DNA of 64,000 bases from JAHDFB01 sp965658745 (GTDB lineage Bacteria > Bacteroidota > Bacteroidia > Chitinophagales > Saprospiraceae): contig CBFHTK010000010.1 in assembly GCA_965658745.1 (NCBI GenBank), positions 57,302 through 121,301 on the forward strand, given 5' to 3'. The position numbers were made by a program, and so were the translations under genes. Below are positions 1 through 8,470 of the stretch, piece by piece. Under the pieces are notes generated by a model. It did no database searches, had not been told where the DNA came from, and was given only the letters and a program-made list of their open reading frames with translations. How positions within the stretch are numbered: the stretch's first letter is position 1; every line of letters begins with the position of its first letter.

Positions 1-1833
1 ACCATATGCATTTGCATCTACACCGTCTCCAAATATTGTTAGCACTTTCGGCTTATCAATCATCTGCAATCCACTTCCTCCTAGATCACTTCCTGAATTG
101 GCAAATCCATTTTCGATTGGAAGCATTTCAATTTTATGATCCAACGCAATTTTTGCTAAAATCTCTTGCCAGTCGATTGATTCCTTTTGATCAGCCTTCA
201 AAACAAGTAAGTCCCCCCTTTTCAAGTTAAGATTCTCTAGTTTGATGTGTTTTTGAGCAGACTTCACCACAAGATCCTCAAGCAGTAGCTGACCAAGAAC
301 AATTTCTACGCCTTTAGTCTGATTCCAAGGAATAGCAACTCCTACCTTCCCAACTGAAAATTCAATTTCATCCGATATTCGTTCTTCTTCAACATCCACA
401 TTTGGTTTATCCTTAAATGCATAACAATCGAGTCCATATGCCAAAGGAATGCACCATGACGTAATATCATATGTTAATGAATCAGCAAGAATGGGCTCTT
501 CCTCCATGAATACCTGTAACAAAGTAGATTTAGCTTGGAATGCTGAGACAAAGATATCGCCCTTCTCAGCTTCAAAATCCTCTTCTGTCTTTTCATTATA
601 TGAATATGCTTTTAGACGCTTTGATTCTTCAACGAAACTATATTCAATACCATTTTTATCAAGAAGCTCGGCAAACTCTTCAGACTTAGCACCTTCCTTG
701 ATTATATAGTGCTTGTATTTGCCTGAAGGACTATCTTTAGAGTTCCTAAAATAGTCTTTGAACTGATTGATCATTTGAGCCTGATTCTTTACAGCCATTT
801 CAATAGTCGAAAGACTTGTTGTTGTGTGATGATCAATCCTGTCTTGTAAAACAAGATCTTTTCCATTACTCATTCGGATTGCACGACCTGCCATTCCATG
901 TCCAGCCTGCTCATAAGTCATACCTATTGATCCATTGAATGTCGGCCAAGTATCACCATAGCTCGGATAAAGAAGATCAAAAATTTCTCGTGTAAAGTAC
1001 AACCAACCATTTTCGTCAAAATAGCCTGCATGGTTCTTTCCAATTTCATATTGAAAATCCCTCTGCCAATCTGTAATTGCTTTATGGTATGGTTCTGCAG
1101 CTGGTGCAAAATAATAATGATCATCGTAACCCATTTCATGCAGATCGGCATGAATATGTGGCAACCAAGCGTTATACCTTGCAATTCGTTGTTTAGACTC
1201 AATTTGAGTCTGCCAAGCCCAATCGCGATTTAAATCAAATAGATAATGATTCACTCTACCTCCTGGCCATGGTTCCATATGTTCTACATCCATAAGTTGC
1301 GGATGAACCTGAATTCCGCTTATTCCTCGATGCCAATGTGTGTATCGTTCGTATCCATCAGGATTTAACGATGGATCAATTATAACTACTGCCTCATCTA
1401 GCCAAGATTCCTTCGAATCATCCTTAAGCAGTTGATACAGAACGTTCATCGATGCTTCAGATCCACCAGCTTCATTTCCATGCACACTGTAAGACAACCA
1501 TACGATTGACTTTTCGATGATTACATCTGGCTTCTCAGCAATCACACCTGCATTGAATAGATTTGTTTTTCGAATATTCTCTATCTCTTCAAGATTCGAC
1601 TTTGATGATACGAAAGCAAGGTACAATGGTCTTCCTTCGTGTGTTTCTCCATACTGTTCTAAAGTAAGCTGATCTGATGCTTTGTCAATCTTTTTGAAAT
1701 ACTCTACAAGCTCATGGTGCGGTGTAAATTCCCTTCCATATGTGTCACCAAAAAACTCTGTAGGGCTGACAATTTCTTGCCCAAAAAGAAAAGATGGAGC
1801 TAAAAGCAAAAGTAAAATAGAGTAAATATTCAT
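1..1833 (-). CDS. M14 family zinc carboxypeptidase (secreted), 3' end cut by window edge
   Basis: The reading frame is open from ATG at 1833 to base 1, so at least 611 residues are present and the C-terminus lies outside the window. A signal peptide (hydrophobic residues 5-18, then FGQ) implies export. The first zinc-ligand motif of M14 peptidases, HGNE, lies near residue 115 in the context SVHGNEAGGSEA; an NPDGYERYTHWHRG segment and DLNRDW follow, then HADLHEMG, which can supply the third zinc ligand. This set is typical of the M14 family, which removes C-terminal residues from peptides. The remaining 350 residues are not assigned. It is transcribed towards the left edge; radC lies upstream on the same strand, 43 bp away. 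The family call is strong; substrate is unknown. Confidence 0.88.
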   Translation of the reverse strand, partial: MNIYSILLLLLAPSFLFGQEIVSPTEFFGDTYGREFTPHHELVEYFKKIDKASDQLTLEQYGETHEGRPLYLAFVSSKSNLEEIENIRKTNLFNAGVIAEKPDVIIEKSIVWLSYSVHGNEAGGSEASMNVLYQLLKDDSKESWLDEAVVIIDPSLNPDGYERYTHWHRGISGIQVHPQLMDVEHMEPWPGGRVNHYLFDLNRDWAWQTQIESKQRIARYNAWLPHIHADLHEMGYDDHYYFAPAAEPYHKAITDWQRDFQYEIGKNHAGYFDENGWLYFTREIFDLLYPSYGDTWPTFNGSIGMTYEQAGHGMAGRAIRMSNGKDLVLQDRIDHHTTTSLSTIEMAVKNQAQMINQFKDYFRNSKDSPSGKYKHYIIKEGAKSEEFAELLDKNGIEYSFVEESKRLKAYSYNEKTEEDFEAEKGDIFVSAFQAKSTLLQVFMEEEPILADSLTYDITSWCIPLAYGLDCYAFKDKPNVDVEEERISDEIEFSVGKVGVAIPWNQTKGVEIVLGQLLLEDLVVKSAQKHIKLENLNLKRGDLLVLKADQKESIDWQEILAKIALDHKIEMLPIENGFANSGSDLGGSGLQMIDKPKVLTIFGDGVDANAYG

Positions 1834-1876
1834 AGATGTTATTTCAGATAAATGGACTGCGAAAATACAAAAAATA

Positions 1877-2578
1877 TTACCTCATCATTCCTTCATCAGC
1901 AAAACTAAAAAAATCGTTTCCCGCAATAATCAAATGATCCAATACAGTAATATCAAAGTACACCGCTCCTTCCTTGATTTTCTGAGTAATATCCAAATCA
2001 GCCTTACTAGGTTTCAGATTACCAGAAGGATGGTTATGAGCGAGAATTATTGAGCTTGCCAAAGATTCAATTGCACATGAGAATACAATTCGCGAATCAA
2101 CAATTGTTGCACTAATCCCACCTATAGAAATTCTCTTTTTAGCAATCACTAGATTAGCCTTATTGAGCAGTAAAACCCAGAATTCTTCCTTATCCAAACC
2201 CGTCAAAGAGGATTTTAGACAGTGATAAGCATCTGCACTTGTGGATATCTTTCTAACAGCAGGCTTTTCCGCATGATGAATCCTGTTTCCAAATTCTATT
2301 GCTGCGAAAATATATGCTGCTTTTGCTGGACCAACTCCTTTAAATTTCAGCAAGTCCTTCCGCTTGATTGTCTTGAATCTTGACAGATTATGATCTATTG
2401 ATGATAAAATTGACTGAGCTAAATTTATAACATTCATGTCCTTGGTTCCAGAACCCAACAAAATTGCTAGGATTTCAGAATCCGTAAGGTTTTGTTTTCC
2501 TAAAAGCTGAAGTTTTTCTCTAGGTCTATCTTCTTCTGCCCATTTTGAAATTGTAATGTGATTTGCCTTGTATTGCAT
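1877..2578 (-). CDS. radC: RadC family JAB/MPN domain protein
   Basis: 233 residues, the usual length for RadC. An N-terminal UPF0758-type region contains a helix-hairpin-helix segment at about 78-96 (FKGVGPAKAAYIFAAIEFG). The C-terminal JAB domain has a complete JAMM metal motif: H181, H183, S191 and D194 in HNHPSGNLKPSKAD. The family was named for DNA repair but that role is disputed; a metallo-hydrolase active site is what the sequence supports. It starts at ATG 2578 and is followed by the M14 peptidase on the same strand. The 314 bp upstream is shared with the divergent deacetylase gene. Confidence 0.93.
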   Translation of the reverse strand: MQYKANHITISKWAEEDRPREKLQLLGKQNLTDSEILAILLGSGTKDMNVINLAQSILSSIDHNLSRFKTIKRKDLLKFKGVGPAKAAYIFAAIEFGNRIHHAEKPAVRKISTSADAYHCLKSSLTGLDKEEFWVLLLNKANLVIAKKRISIGGISATIVDSRIVFSCAIESLASSIILAHNHPSGNLKPSKADLDITQKIKEGAVYFDITVLDHLIIAGNDFFSFADEGMMR

Positions 2579-2892
2579 AAGTGTCTTTAGTTATTAGTGT
2601 AACCAAAAGACGAAATGTCCCTCTTTAAAGTGTTGTTTTTTTTTAGATTTCACATAAAATAAAAAGAAACTAAGTATTTCAATAGGTATTCCAAAGCTTG
2701 AATAAGGAGTCTCAGAGCTCATTAGCTCACTGTTTTGAAAAACTCTAAAAGCTCTGTAAAATCTAAGTTTTGTCAGGACAGAACGACAATGAAACTATTT
2801 TCTAAAAAATGAACAATAATTTACAGCGTTTGAACATTATTGTTCGTTATGTGGTAGGCCCTACAATATTATTTACGACACCTTGAACTTTC
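2579..2892. other. Divergent intergenic region without a gene, with an inverted repeat
   Basis: This 314 bp region separates radC (minus) from the deacetylase gene (plus). I see no open reading frame of note and no RNA gene. It is AT-rich and contains a perfect 10-bp inverted repeat, GAACAATAAT at 2811-2820 and ATTATTGTTC at 2836-2845, starting 82 bp upstream of the deacetylase start. No convincing TAnnTTTG box was found for either gene. Confidence 0.6.
2811..2845 (+). promoter_or_regulatory. 10-bp inverted repeat, candidate operator
   Basis: GAACAATAAT (2811-2820) and ATTATTGTTC (2836-2845) are exact reverse complements separated by 15 bases. The right half also forms a smaller inverted repeat, GAACA TTAT TGTTC (2832-2845). 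It is not followed by a T-run, so it does not look like a terminator. Arm spacing would suit a dimeric regulator. Function is inference. Confidence 0.35.
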
Positions 2893-3543
2893 ATGTACTT
2901 AACCAAAACTCCAAAATTTATAAAATCCCTTTTTCCAACCTTAACTTGGAACATGGAATCTTCTGAGAAAGTACTCTATTTGACTTTTGACGATGGACCA
3001 ATTCCTGAAGTAACACCTTGGGTTCTCGAATTACTTGAGCAGTACAAAGCAAAGGCTACCTTTTTCTGTGTTGGTGAAAATGTAAAAAAGCATCGAGATA
3101 TATTTGAGCGTGTTGCAGCAGCAGGACACTCAGTTGGAAACCATACTTATCATCATATTTCAGGCTGGCAAACAGATAATATTCCATATTTTCACGATAT
3201 CAGAAAATGTGCAAGATTAGTAAAGTCTGAGCTTTTTCGGCCTCCATATGGACGGCTAAAGCCCAAACAAGCACAATTTCTGACAAGACATTATAATGTC
3301 ATAATGTGGGACGTATTAAGTGGTGATTTTGACGAAACCTTGTCTCCAAACGACTGCTACGAAAATGTCATCAGATCCGCTAAATCTGGCAGCATCGTCG
3401 TTTTTCACGATAGCATCAAGTCTGAAAAAACACTAAAAATTGTTCTTCCTCGTGTTCTTAAATACTTTGCAGAGAAAGGATATATGTTTAAGGCACTGAG
3501 CCAAACCCACCAGCAAAAATCTTCGTTAGTTCCCGCTTCTTAA
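2893..3543 (+). CDS. Polysaccharide deacetylase family protein (NodB homology)
   Basis: 216 residues, a bare NodB domain (carbohydrate esterase 4 fold). Motif 1 is TFDDGP at 31-36 with the presumed catalytic base D33 and metal ligand D34; motif 2 is HTYHH at 84-88, giving H84 and H88; motif 3 is RPPYGR at 116-121. Later motifs (DVLSGDFD at 140-147, VVFHDS) are also present. The family removes N- or O-acetyl groups from glycans such as peptidoglycan or chitin-like sugars. No signal peptide is evident, which is common for the small Bacteroidota members. The next gene follows after 45 bp on the same strand. Substrate is not predictable. Confidence 0.9.
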   Translation: MYLTKTPKFIKSLFPTLTWNMESSEKVLYLTFDDGPIPEVTPWVLELLEQYKAKATFFCVGENVKKHRDIFERVAAAGHSVGNHTYHHISGWQTDNIPYFHDIRKCARLVKSELFRPPYGRLKPKQAQFLTRHYNVIMWDVLSGDFDETLSPNDCYENVIRSAKSGSIVVFHDSIKSEKTLKIVLPRVLKYFAEKGYMFKALSQTHQQKSSLVPAS

Positions 3544-3588
3544 GCAATTTTCCTTGTAATATTGCTTAGCTCAAAAAACTACAGCAAG

Positions 3589-4062
3589 ATGGATAAGTCA
3601 AACCTTAAAGATTTTTTCGAAAGTGCAAGACAGGTTTCAAAACCAGATATGGAAAGACTATCAGTTGAAACACATGACGAAGTTTTTAAGAGAACAGACT
3701 GTCTAAGTTGCGGCAACTGCTGCAAAACTGCACCTCCGATAGTTACTCCCGCTGATATAAAGAGAATTGCAAGGTTTCTTGGAAAAAGTCCAAAGCAAAT
3801 AATCCGAAATTTCACCATTCAAGACTTCAATGGAGAAATGTCTTTTGATCAGGTACCATGTCGATTTTTGGGAGAAGATAATTACTGTAGTATTTATGAA
3901 GCCCGTCCAGAAGCTTGCCGAGATTACCCACATACACGGTCAAATCAATTCATGAGGCGCAAAAATCTGCACATTAAGAATCTTGAGATCTGTCCAGCTG
4001 TAGAAGAGATCATAACTACAATGGAAAACAAAATCAAAGAGCAAGGATTAGATCACGCATAA
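3589..4062 (+). CDS. YkgJ family cysteine cluster protein
   Basis: I prefer ATG 3589 (157 residues); a TTG at 3562 is in frame but only 18 bp after the upstream stop. The N-terminal half holds the family signature CLSCGNCC, followed by C-R-F, C-S-I-Y and C-R-D-Y segments (VPCRFLGEDNYCSIYEARPE, then ACRDYP), as in zinc- or iron-sulfur-binding UPF0153 proteins. The biochemical role of this family is not established. It lies between the deacetylase and the SRPBCC gene, all co-directional with short gaps, so an operon is likely. Confidence 0.85.
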   Translation: MDKSNLKDFFESARQVSKPDMERLSVETHDEVFKRTDCLSCGNCCKTAPPIVTPADIKRIARFLGKSPKQIIRNFTIQDFNGEMSFDQVPCRFLGEDNYCSIYEARPEACRDYPHTRSNQFMRRKNLHIKNLEICPAVEEIITTMENKIKEQGLDHA

Positions 4063-4095
4063 TTTCACGAAATTTGCAGTGTAAAGCAATAAATT

Positions 4096-5100
4096 ATGAA
4101 AATTCTAAGATACTTATCGTACGTTCTTTTGTCACTGATAGTGCTTTTCATAGTACTAGCATTTGTTTTGCCAACAGAACAACAAATCACTACCAGCAAG
4201 ACTATAGACGGTCCTCAATTAATGGTCTTTAATGCCATAAATGACCTCAGAGCTCAGGAAGACTGGTCTCCATTCAAAGATGCTGATCCAACAATGGATT
4301 GGACTATGGGGGACAAGCTAGTAGGCAAAGGAGCAAGCTATACCTGGACAAGTGATAATCAAGGCGATGGTAATTATCGCATAGTGGAATCTAACCTTGA
4401 AACCGGTATCAAAACAGAAGTTAAGTTTGGCGAGAAAAGAGGTGGTAAAGGAACAATCTCTTTGAATCCAAACGATGAAAGCACAGAGGTGAACTGGACT
4501 TTTGAATTCAAAGCAGGTAGATTTACGAATGTTCTTATGCCAATTCTCAAAGTAGGAATGAAAAATACCTTCAAAAAAGGACTTGAAAACCTTGACGCTT
4601 TGATCAAAACAAGAAAAAACGAAGGCAAATATTATGGCTATTCTATAAATCAAGAAGTCATTCCATTGAAGTACTATGCCACAAAGAGATCAGAAGTCAG
4701 TCAGGATAAGGTTCAGCAATTTTATGCTTCAAATCTCGGATATCTATTCACGTCCATCCAAAATGCCGGTGCTGAAATGTCTGGCAAACCTAGTGGTTTA
4801 ATCTATAACTTCAAGCCTCAAGAATCAAAAGTGGATATTGCAGCGGGTATTCCTATTTCAGATGAGGTTAACTTGGAAGAGGTACCTTTAGAAACAATAG
4901 AAGCGGGAAAAGCCGCGCAGCTAGACTTTTACGGAGATTACAGTGACATACCAATTGCTCATGCTGCAATCCAAGCTTATCTAAGTGACCGCGAGCTAAT
5001 TCACAATTGGCCAATCATCGAAGAGTACGTTACTGACCCTTCAGTTGAAAAAGACCCGGCAAAGTGGCTGACCGTTATTTCTTACCCAATTGCAAACTAA
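4096..5100 (+). CDS. Membrane-anchored SRPBCC / GyrI-like two-domain protein
   Basis: 334 residues. A transmembrane helix at about 5-26 is followed by an SRPBCC (polyketide cyclase/START-like) domain at about 30-170, with the typical WSPFKDADPTMDWTMG and GKGASYTW segments, and by a C-terminal GyrI-like/effector-binding domain at about 185-334 (KYYATKRSEVSQDKVQQFY, then AAQLDFYGDYSDI). Both folds bind small hydrophobic ligands. The arrangement is common in Bacteroidota but the ligand and role are unknown. Its stop codon directly abuts the start of the next gene, so the two are probably translated from one mRNA. A second, smaller SRPBCC-like membrane protein lies at 9621. Confidence 0.8.
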   Translation: MKILRYLSYVLLSLIVLFIVLAFVLPTEQQITTSKTIDGPQLMVFNAINDLRAQEDWSPFKDADPTMDWTMGDKLVGKGASYTWTSDNQGDGNYRIVESNLETGIKTEVKFGEKRGGKGTISLNPNDESTEVNWTFEFKAGRFTNVLMPILKVGMKNTFKKGLENLDALIKTRKNEGKYYGYSINQEVIPLKYYATKRSEVSQDKVQQFYASNLGYLFTSIQNAGAEMSGKPSGLIYNFKPQESKVDIAAGIPISDEVNLEEVPLETIEAGKAAQLDFYGDYSDIPIAHAAIQAYLSDRELIHNWPIIEEYVTDPSVEKDPAKWLTVISYPIAN

Positions 5101-5700
5101 ATGATTTTTGAATTCAAAGGTTTTATTCCCGTAGTGCATGAAAGTGCTTTTGTTCACCCGCAGGCAACAGTCACTGGCAATGTAACTATTGGAAAAGACG
5201 TATATATTGGACCGGGAGCTGCAATCAGAGGTGATTGGGGTAAAATCATCATAAAAGACGGATGCAATGTTCAAGAAAACTGCACGATCCACATGTTTCC
5301 TGGCACAACTGTCATTTTAGAAGAAAACGCTCATATAGGTCATGGCGCTATCATTCATGGTGCGCATATTGGCGAAAACTGTATGGTCGGAATGAATGCC
5401 GTAGTCATGGATAATGTAGAACTAGGTACCGAATCTATCGTAGGTGCTTTAAGTTTTATAAAGGGAAACGAAATTATACCTCCTCGCTCGCTGGTAGTTG
5501 GAAATCCTGGAAGAGTCATAAAGACCGTTTCAGACAAGATGATTGCTTGGAAGACAAAAGGTACACAGCTTTATCAAACATTGCCAGAAGACTGTCATAC
5601 AAGCCTAAAAGAAGTAAAACCGTTGAGAGAAGCTCCAAAAGATAAACCTAATCAAGAGGTTTTGTTTAACACTTGGAATAAGATTAAGGATCAAGACTAA
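5101..5700 (+). CDS. Gamma-carbonic anhydrase-like hexapeptide-repeat protein (PaaY/CaiE type)
   Basis: 199 residues built mainly of left-handed beta-helix hexapeptide repeats (VTGNVTIGKDVYIGPGAAIR and onward to about residue 130). Candidate metal-ligand histidines occur in TIHMFPGT and ENAHIGHGAIIH, as in gamma-class carbonic anhydrases and the PaaY/CaiE proteins. The C-terminal 60 residues form a helical tail (SDKMIAWKTKGTQLYQ), which is usual for PaaY-like proteins. The start codon follows the previous stop with no gap. PaaY homologues hydrolyse stalled phenylacetyl-CoA intermediates, but no paa genes are nearby, so the function here is open. Confidence 0.85.
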   Translation: MIFEFKGFIPVVHESAFVHPQATVTGNVTIGKDVYIGPGAAIRGDWGKIIIKDGCNVQENCTIHMFPGTTVILEENAHIGHGAIIHGAHIGENCMVGMNAVVMDNVELGTESIVGALSFIKGNEIIPPRSLVVGNPGRVIKTVSDKMIAWKTKGTQLYQTLPEDCHTSLKEVKPLREAPKDKPNQEVLFNTWNKIKDQD

Positions 5701-5733
5701 AACCGCACCCTTCGTTTAACGAAAAGTAATTTC

Positions 5734-6183
5734 ATGAAAGTACTAATGGTTTGTCTAGGAAATATTTGTAGATCACCACTTGCAGAAGGTATTTTACAAT
5801 CGAAAATAGACCGCTTGCAATTAGACTGGGAAATAGACAGCTGCGGCACATCAGGCTTTCATAACGGCGAATTACCCGACAGCAGGTCGATTGAAGTTGC
5901 TCACAACCATCAAATAGACATTACAAATCAAAGATCTCGTAAGCTCAAGGCTCAAGATTTGGCAGAATTTGATCTAATTCTGGCAATGGATACATCAAAT
6001 TATGCTGATATCATCAAACTTGCTAAAAATGAGGAGCAACGTTCCAAAGTACACCTTATTCTCAACTTCCTTTATCCCGATCAAAATAGAGCAGTACCAG
6101 ACCCTTATTATGAAGGAGGCTTCGAGAGCGTCTTCGAAATGATCAATCAGGCTTGCGATCAAATTGTCGCTAAATACAGCTAA
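5734..6183 (+). CDS. Low molecular weight protein-tyrosine phosphatase
   Basis: 149 residues, the full length of the family. The phosphate-binding loop CLGNICRS is at 7-14 (nucleophile C7, R13), and the general acid D123 sits in VPDPYYEG. Such enzymes dephosphorylate phosphotyrosine, often in control of polysaccharide export, but no tyrosine kinase gene is present in this window. A short palindrome (5711-5723) precedes the start. A 211 bp gap separates it from gyrB. Confidence 0.92.
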   Translation: MKVLMVCLGNICRSPLAEGILQSKIDRLQLDWEIDSCGTSGFHNGELPDSRSIEVAHNHQIDITNQRSRKLKAQDLAEFDLILAMDTSNYADIIKLAKNEEQRSKVHLILNFLYPDQNRAVPDPYYEGGFESVFEMINQACDQIVAKYS

Positions 6184-6364
6184 ATTATGTTTGTATAATT
6201 CTCTCAATTGTTCCCTTTATTCACCTCCACATTTTAGCTTTTTTTCTGACGGGAACAACTATTAACAGAATTCACCATCTAAATACGCATAAGTATTTGA
6301 TTTCTAACAAATTACAAATTTGTGAAAAAGCATTTCTTACCTCTGCGAAATCCTTCTTTTTTAT

Positions 6365-6372
6365 TATATTTG
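6365..6372 (+). promoter_or_regulatory. -7 box of the gyrB promoter
   Basis: TATATTTG matches the Bacteroidota -7 consensus TAnnTTTG and ends 22 bp before the gyrB ATG. No clean -33 TTG lies at the usual 17-23 bp spacing (CTG at 6343-6345 is the nearest), so only the -7 element is supported. Confidence 0.5.
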
Positions 6373-6394
6373 CGCATTAAATTAATTGCAAAAT

Positions 6395-8356
6395 ATGAGT
6401 GAAAATAAAGGGAATTACGATGCGAGTAACATCACCGCATTAGAGGGTCTCGAAGCGGTTCGAAAAAGGCCAGGAATGTATATCGGGAGTACCGATACTA
6501 AAGGTCTTCATCACCTTGTTTGGGAAGTCGTCGATAACTCAATTGATGAGCACCTAGCAGGTCATTGTAAGTCAATTCATACTATTATCCACGAAGATAA
6601 CTCCATCTCAGTACGAGATGACGGTCGAGGTATACCGACAGGTATGCATGAGAAGCTCCAGAAAAGTGCCCTTGAGGTTGTAATGACTGTACTCCATGCT
6701 GGTGGTAAGTTCGATAAGGATACGTACAAAGTATCTGGTGGTTTGCACGGTGTGGGTGTTTCTTGTGTTAACGCACTTTCAATTATGATGAAAGCTGAAG
6801 TGCACAGAGAGGGTAAGATTTACAGTCAAACATACAGCAAAGGTAAACCACAGACAGAAGTCGAGATTGTTGGAGAAACTGACAAAACTGGAACGACAAT
6901 AACCTTTCTACCAGACTCTGAAATATTCGAAGTCGCAGAGTATAAATACGATGTTTTAGCAACAAGGCTAAAAGAACTTTGTTATCTGAACTCTGGTCTT
7001 CTGTTGACTTTGACAGACATGCGGGATATTGAGGATGGCAAACCGAGATACGAAGAGTTCTTCTCGGAAGGTGGTCTAAAAGAGTTTGTTGTCTATTTGG
7101 ACGAAAGTCGAACTCCACTAATCGATACTCCTATTCACGTAATCGGCAAAGAAGAGAATGTTGAGGTAGAAGTTGCTTTGCAATATAACACCAGTTTCAA
7201 AGAAAACATCTATTCGTTCGTTAATAACATTAATACACGAGAAGGAGGAACTCACGTGAACGGATTCCGTAGAGCCTTGTCACGAATATTCAAGCAATAC
7301 GGCGAAGATGAAGGCTTCTTCAGCAAGTTAAAATTTGCTGTGTCCGGAGAGGATTTCAGGGAAGGACTCACTGCAATTATTTCTGTAAAGGTGCCTGAAC
7401 CTCAATTTAAGGGACAGACTAAAGGGGAATTAGGCAATAGTGAAGTTACTGGGATTGTATCTAGATGTGTAGGAGATGTGTTAAAGCATTACCTAGAGGA
7501 AAATCCAAATCAAGCCAAGAAAATAATCAACAAAGTTATTCTTGCTGCGACTGCTAGACATGCCGCTCGTAAAGCGCGTGAAATGGTACAACGTAAAAAT
7601 GTACTAACGGGAAGCGGATTACCTGGAAAATTAAGCGATTGTTCAAGTAAGAATCCTGACGAATCAGAGATATTCCTCGTTGAGGGAGATTCAGCAGGTG
7701 GAACAGCCAAGCAAGGACGTGATCGTCATTTTCAAGCGATTTTACCACTAAGAGGTAAAATCCTAAATGTTGAAAAAGCTCTTGAACATAAGATCTATGA
7801 GAACGAGGAAATAAAGAATCTCTTTACTGCCCTCGGAGTTTCGATTGAAGAGAAAGATGGTGAACGAGTACTTAACATTGATAAATTAAGATATCACAAG
7901 ATTGTTATCATGTGTGATGCCGATATTGATGGTAGTCACATTGTAACACTTATATTGACCTTCTTCTTCAGATACATGAACCCACTTGTAGAACAAGGCT
8001 TTGTTTACATCGCTGCTCCTCCACTCTATCAAGTGCGGAAAGGAAAGCAGTTTAGATATTGTTGGAGCGAAGAAGAACGAACGGAAGCAATCGAAGCCTA
8101 TGGAGGAGGAAAAACTGAAGATGGCCTTAGCGGAGGTGGAGGCATCAAAATCCAACGATATAAAGGTTTAGGTGAAATGAACGCCGACCAATTATGGGAA
8201 ACAACGATGGATCCGGAAACGAGGATTCTTAAAAAAGTGACTATAGAAAATGATATAGGAGCTGATCGTATATTTTCTGTGCTCATGGGTGATGAAGTTC
8301 CTCCACGAAGAGCTTTTATTGAATCTCATGCAAAATATGCGAACATTGACGTGTAA
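6395..8356 (+). CDS. gyrB: DNA gyrase subunit B
   Basis: 653 residues from ATG 6395; a TTG at 6386 is in frame but too close to the -7 box to be preferred. The GHKL ATPase domain shows EVVDNSIDEHLAG, DDGRGIPTGMHEK and GGLHGVGVSCVNALS, with the transducer QTKGELGN segment. The TOPRIM domain shows EIFLVEGDSAGG and MCDADIDGSHI, and the C-terminal QRYKGLGEMN motif is present. The protein lacks the long insertion of the E. coli subunit, as expected for Bacteroidota. With GyrA (not in the window) it introduces negative supercoils. A terminator follows at 8381-8413. Confidence 0.98.
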   Translation: MSENKGNYDASNITALEGLEAVRKRPGMYIGSTDTKGLHHLVWEVVDNSIDEHLAGHCKSIHTIIHEDNSISVRDDGRGIPTGMHEKLQKSALEVVMTVLHAGGKFDKDTYKVSGGLHGVGVSCVNALSIMMKAEVHREGKIYSQTYSKGKPQTEVEIVGETDKTGTTITFLPDSEIFEVAEYKYDVLATRLKELCYLNSGLLLTLTDMRDIEDGKPRYEEFFSEGGLKEFVVYLDESRTPLIDTPIHVIGKEENVEVEVALQYNTSFKENIYSFVNNINTREGGTHVNGFRRALSRIFKQYGEDEGFFSKLKFAVSGEDFREGLTAIISVKVPEPQFKGQTKGELGNSEVTGIVSRCVGDVLKHYLEENPNQAKKIINKVILAATARHAARKAREMVQRKNVLTGSGLPGKLSDCSSKNPDESEIFLVEGDSAGGTAKQGRDRHFQAILPLRGKILNVEKALEHKIYENEEIKNLFTALGVSIEEKDGERVLNIDKLRYHKIVIMCDADIDGSHIVTLILTFFFRYMNPLVEQGFVYIAAPPLYQVRKGKQFRYCWSEEERTEAIEAYGGGKTEDGLSGGGGIKIQRYKGLGEMNADQLWETTMDPETRILKKVTIENDIGADRIFSVLMGDEVPPRRAFIESHAKYANIDV

Positions 8357-8380
8357 GCCAATGGCAAAATATTTCAATAC

Positions 8381-8413
8381 AAAAAGGATAGTCTATTTAG
8401 GCTATCCTTTTTT
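8381..8413 (+). terminator. Intrinsic terminator after gyrB
   Basis: Stem AAAAAGGATAG (8381-8391) pairs with CTATCCTTTTT (8402-8412) around a 10-base loop, continuing into a T-run. It lies 24 bp after the gyrB stop. Confidence 0.85.
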
Positions 8414-8470
8414 GTAGAGTAAAGTCACATAAGAAAACAGAAATCCAATCATGAATACTAAAAGTATCAT

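Noticed and set aside
5711..5723. Palindrome TTCGTT-T-AACGAA before the tyrosine phosphatase gene
   Set aside because: Short, one-base loop, no T-run and no promoter nearby; too weak to call as a regulatory site.
8414..8470. SAM-type riboswitch in front of the Cys/Met PLP enzyme gene
   Set aside because: Only 57 bp lie between the gyrB terminator and the ATG, too short for a known SAM aptamer, and no fitting stems were seen.
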